Source: Liopterus haemorrhoidalis (taxonomy: Eukaryota > Arthropoda > Insecta > Coleoptera > Dytiscidae). From it: DNA of 64,000 bases. The stretch is from the NCBI GenBank assembly GCA_963971575.1, contig OZ020616.1:23082713-23146712 (forward strand), given 5' to 3'. Position numbers and translations under genes: made by a program. Position 1 is the stretch's first letter, and the number at the start of each line of letters is the position of its first letter. This document shows positions 62,766 through 64,000 of this stretch, piece by piece. The notes under the pieces are model-generated. The model was not told the origin of the DNA. It ran no database searches and saw nothing but the letters and a program-made list of their open reading frames with translations.

Positions 62766-63622
62766 TAAAAGTGGCGAAGACGGAATGGAAGGACATTATT
62801 TGATCCAAGGGCATGGTTAACATAATTTTGCAAAAATTTGTTATTCACCCCGCTCTCAACAGTCAGTTGACTTTCCTCAGTTCCTGAGAATGTGTTGCTG
62901 AATCTTTCAATTGAGCTAAGGACGCTAATCAACTTGGGGCCCGCAGTTCTTTGTTTAGCCTTTCTCTCCTTTTCCATTTTCCTCTTCAGGGAACCAGACA
63001 TAGATTTCTTCCAGCCTCTATTCCTAGACGAAGAAGGAATGGAGAAATGGGCCAATCCAGGGACAAATTTGGTCTTTTCAGGAGAATTACATGACGAAAA
63101 TGGAAAGAGTGCAAATTTGAATCCTGCGATGAGTGCAGCTAAATGACTCCTCATTTTACTTGTCTCGTACTCTACATCGTCAGGAGTCTGTCCATGAACA
63201 AGAGACATAGCAAAGGCAGCAGCGAATACCCCACAGCCATAACAATTTTGCTGTTTTTGCACGGTGTGGTGAATGACATGAGGGTGATGAGGAAACAAAG
63301 CATCAACGTATGCCTGTTGATCCTCGGCTAGACATACTATTCCCAGGCTATCATAGACGTGACAACTGATGCCGTCATAATAAATAGTGACCCAGTGACC
63401 AACGGAGTCAGAAACATTACCAGGAACCACTTTGTAAATGATCTCTAGGTGGTGATCGTCAATTTTCACCGGCTCTATGTACCTTAGTTGGTCACCCATG
63501 AACAACACATTTCTGGGAGTATACGAGGAATAACGGGCTAACACAGAGTGGAACGCCTACATCACCTCGTCATCCAAATAGTCACCAGAGCTAATGGTGA
63601 ACAGTACACGTTCGGACGCCAT
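62765..63622 (-). pseudogene. Ulp1-like cysteine protease at Helentron N-terminus
   Basis: ATG 63622 begins MASERVLFTISSGDYLDDEV, then a TAG (63559-63557), then 259 open codons: RNVLFMGDQLRYIEPVKID, GHWVTIYYDGISCHVYDSLG (His and Asp), VQKQQNCYGCGVFAAAFAMS (Cys). His-Asp-Cys in this order with WV, YDSL and GCGVFA is the layout of C48/Ulp1-type proteases, which remove SUMO-like modifiers. The tail is basic (KKSMSGSLKRKMEKERKAKQ). It ends with TAA at 62767-62765, one frame away from the linker, so it was either a separate ORF or is joined by a frameshift. Other cysteine protease families (OTU) are possible but fit less well. Confidence 0.75.
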
Positions 63623-63629
63623 TGTCTGA

Positions 63630-64000
63630 TTCAATATAAATGCCGAGTCAATTATACCTAGGCTGACCAGATTTTTTTTTACGAAAAAAGAGTATACAAA
63701 AAAAACAAAGGTCACACTCCAAAAATACAAGTGATGAGCAAAAGACAGAGGTCTTCACTCCCAAAATAGAAGTTATGAGCAAAAAAAATCCTCACTCCCA
63801 AAATAGAAGTAATGAGCAAAAAAAAGGGGCCTCACAAATACAAGTGATGAGCAAACAAAAAAGTCTTCACCTCACTCCCAAAATAGAAGTAATAAGCAAA
63901 AAAAAGGTCCTCACTACCAAAATAGAAGTGATAAAAACAAGTGACCAACAAAAAAGAGTATATTCAGGGTTTTTTTTATATAAAGTAAGAGTATAGAATA
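63630..64000. repeat. Irregular short tandem repeat
   Basis: CTCACTCCCAAAATAGAAGT followed by RATGAGCAAAAAAAA recurs about six times between 63710 and 63950, with spacing 35-55 bp and variants ACAAATACAAGTGATGAGCA. The translated ORF at 63775-63996 is just the repeat. It could be the terminal region of the Helentron or an unrelated minisatellite. It continues to the end of the window. Confidence 0.7.

Larger units (their letters stand above)
55890..63622 (-). mobile_element. Helentron-type Helitron, 3'-truncated
   Basis: Read from 63622 down: an Ulp1-like protease, a basic linker, an array of 21-residue repeats, a Cys-rich Helitron N-terminal region, Rep/HUH domain, and the first part of a Pif1-like helicase cut off at about 55895. 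Rolling-circle Helitrons need Rep plus helicase, so this copy is dead. The array is interrupted by a LINE (60734-62125) with a further repeat fragment. Helitron ends (hairpin, short termini) are not identified. Confidence 0.87.

Noticed and set aside
63775..63996. 73-codon ORF at the window end
   Set aside because: It is the translation of the short tandem repeat only.

Overview
The window looks like a slice of an AT-rich arthropod (probably insect) nuclear genome that consists almost entirely of transposable elements (TEs) in various stages of decay. The evidence is GT-AG introns in transposase genes, LINEs of the I, R1 and CR1 groups, PIF/Harbinger, mariner, piggyBac, hAT, pogo-type and Mutator-like elements, a Helentron-type Helitron, Ty3/gypsy and Ty1/copia remnants, a tRNA-derived SINE and a TTAGG-type telomere-like repeat. 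I cannot fix the order from sequence alone. I see no convincing single-copy host gene. The only unassigned coding candidate is a GC-rich, proline-rich minus-strand ORF at 45640-46575 next to a 58-bp minisatellite.

Layout. 1-1250: a 291-bp tandem repeat ending in a (GTCA)n tail, abutting a broken Harbinger transposase (1233-1850, -). 2224-2784: a hAT-type MITE with an 8-bp target duplication (TSD). 3696-4147: a long-TIR element. 4502-10642: a nearly intact I-like LINE with an 11-bp TSD, two 81-bp 5' units, a zinc-knuckle ORF1, and an ORF2 (EN-RT-RNase H) with one premature stop. 11041-14554: a Harbinger element carrying a 1.1-kb insertion in its transposase. 14610-15655 (-): an internally deleted inverted copy of the first LINE, followed by RT and RNase H scraps. 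17051-18310: a decayed mariner. 18699-27429: a Harbinger element broken open by a piggyBac-type MITE, a full-length I-like LINE and a SINE. Its transposase is still open, but its Myb-like partner gene is disrupted.

28400-31490: a 3'-truncated LINE with a coiled-coil, FP-like ORF1. 32123-32663: a pogo/Tigger-type MITE. 32752-34520 (-): a Mutator-like transposase pseudogene. 34896-38881: gypsy pol joined to a deleted copia end plus a copia LTR. 39286-40174: a deleted piggyBac. 41221-42352: a second copy of the 1.1-kb repeat. 42360-42935 (-): a LINE endonuclease scrap. 43707-45161: another Harbinger family.

45640-47150: the GC-rich ORF and 58-bp minisatellite. 47490-55772: an R1-clade LINE whose ORF1 stop and ORF2 start overlap as TAATG and whose poly(A) runs into TTAGG/TTAAGG repeats, the signature of SART-like telomere-targeting elements. 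It is split by a minus-strand LINE (51141-54106) that itself carries a Harbinger MITE. 55890-63622 (-): a large Helentron with an Ulp1-like protease, about 26 copies of a 21-residue repeat (split by another LINE), a Rep/HUH domain and the start of a Pif1 helicase. The window ends in an irregular short tandem repeat.

The genes do not form a host pathway. The shared logic is insertion into insertion: many borders can be read exactly from TIRs and target duplications, which gives a relative order of events.
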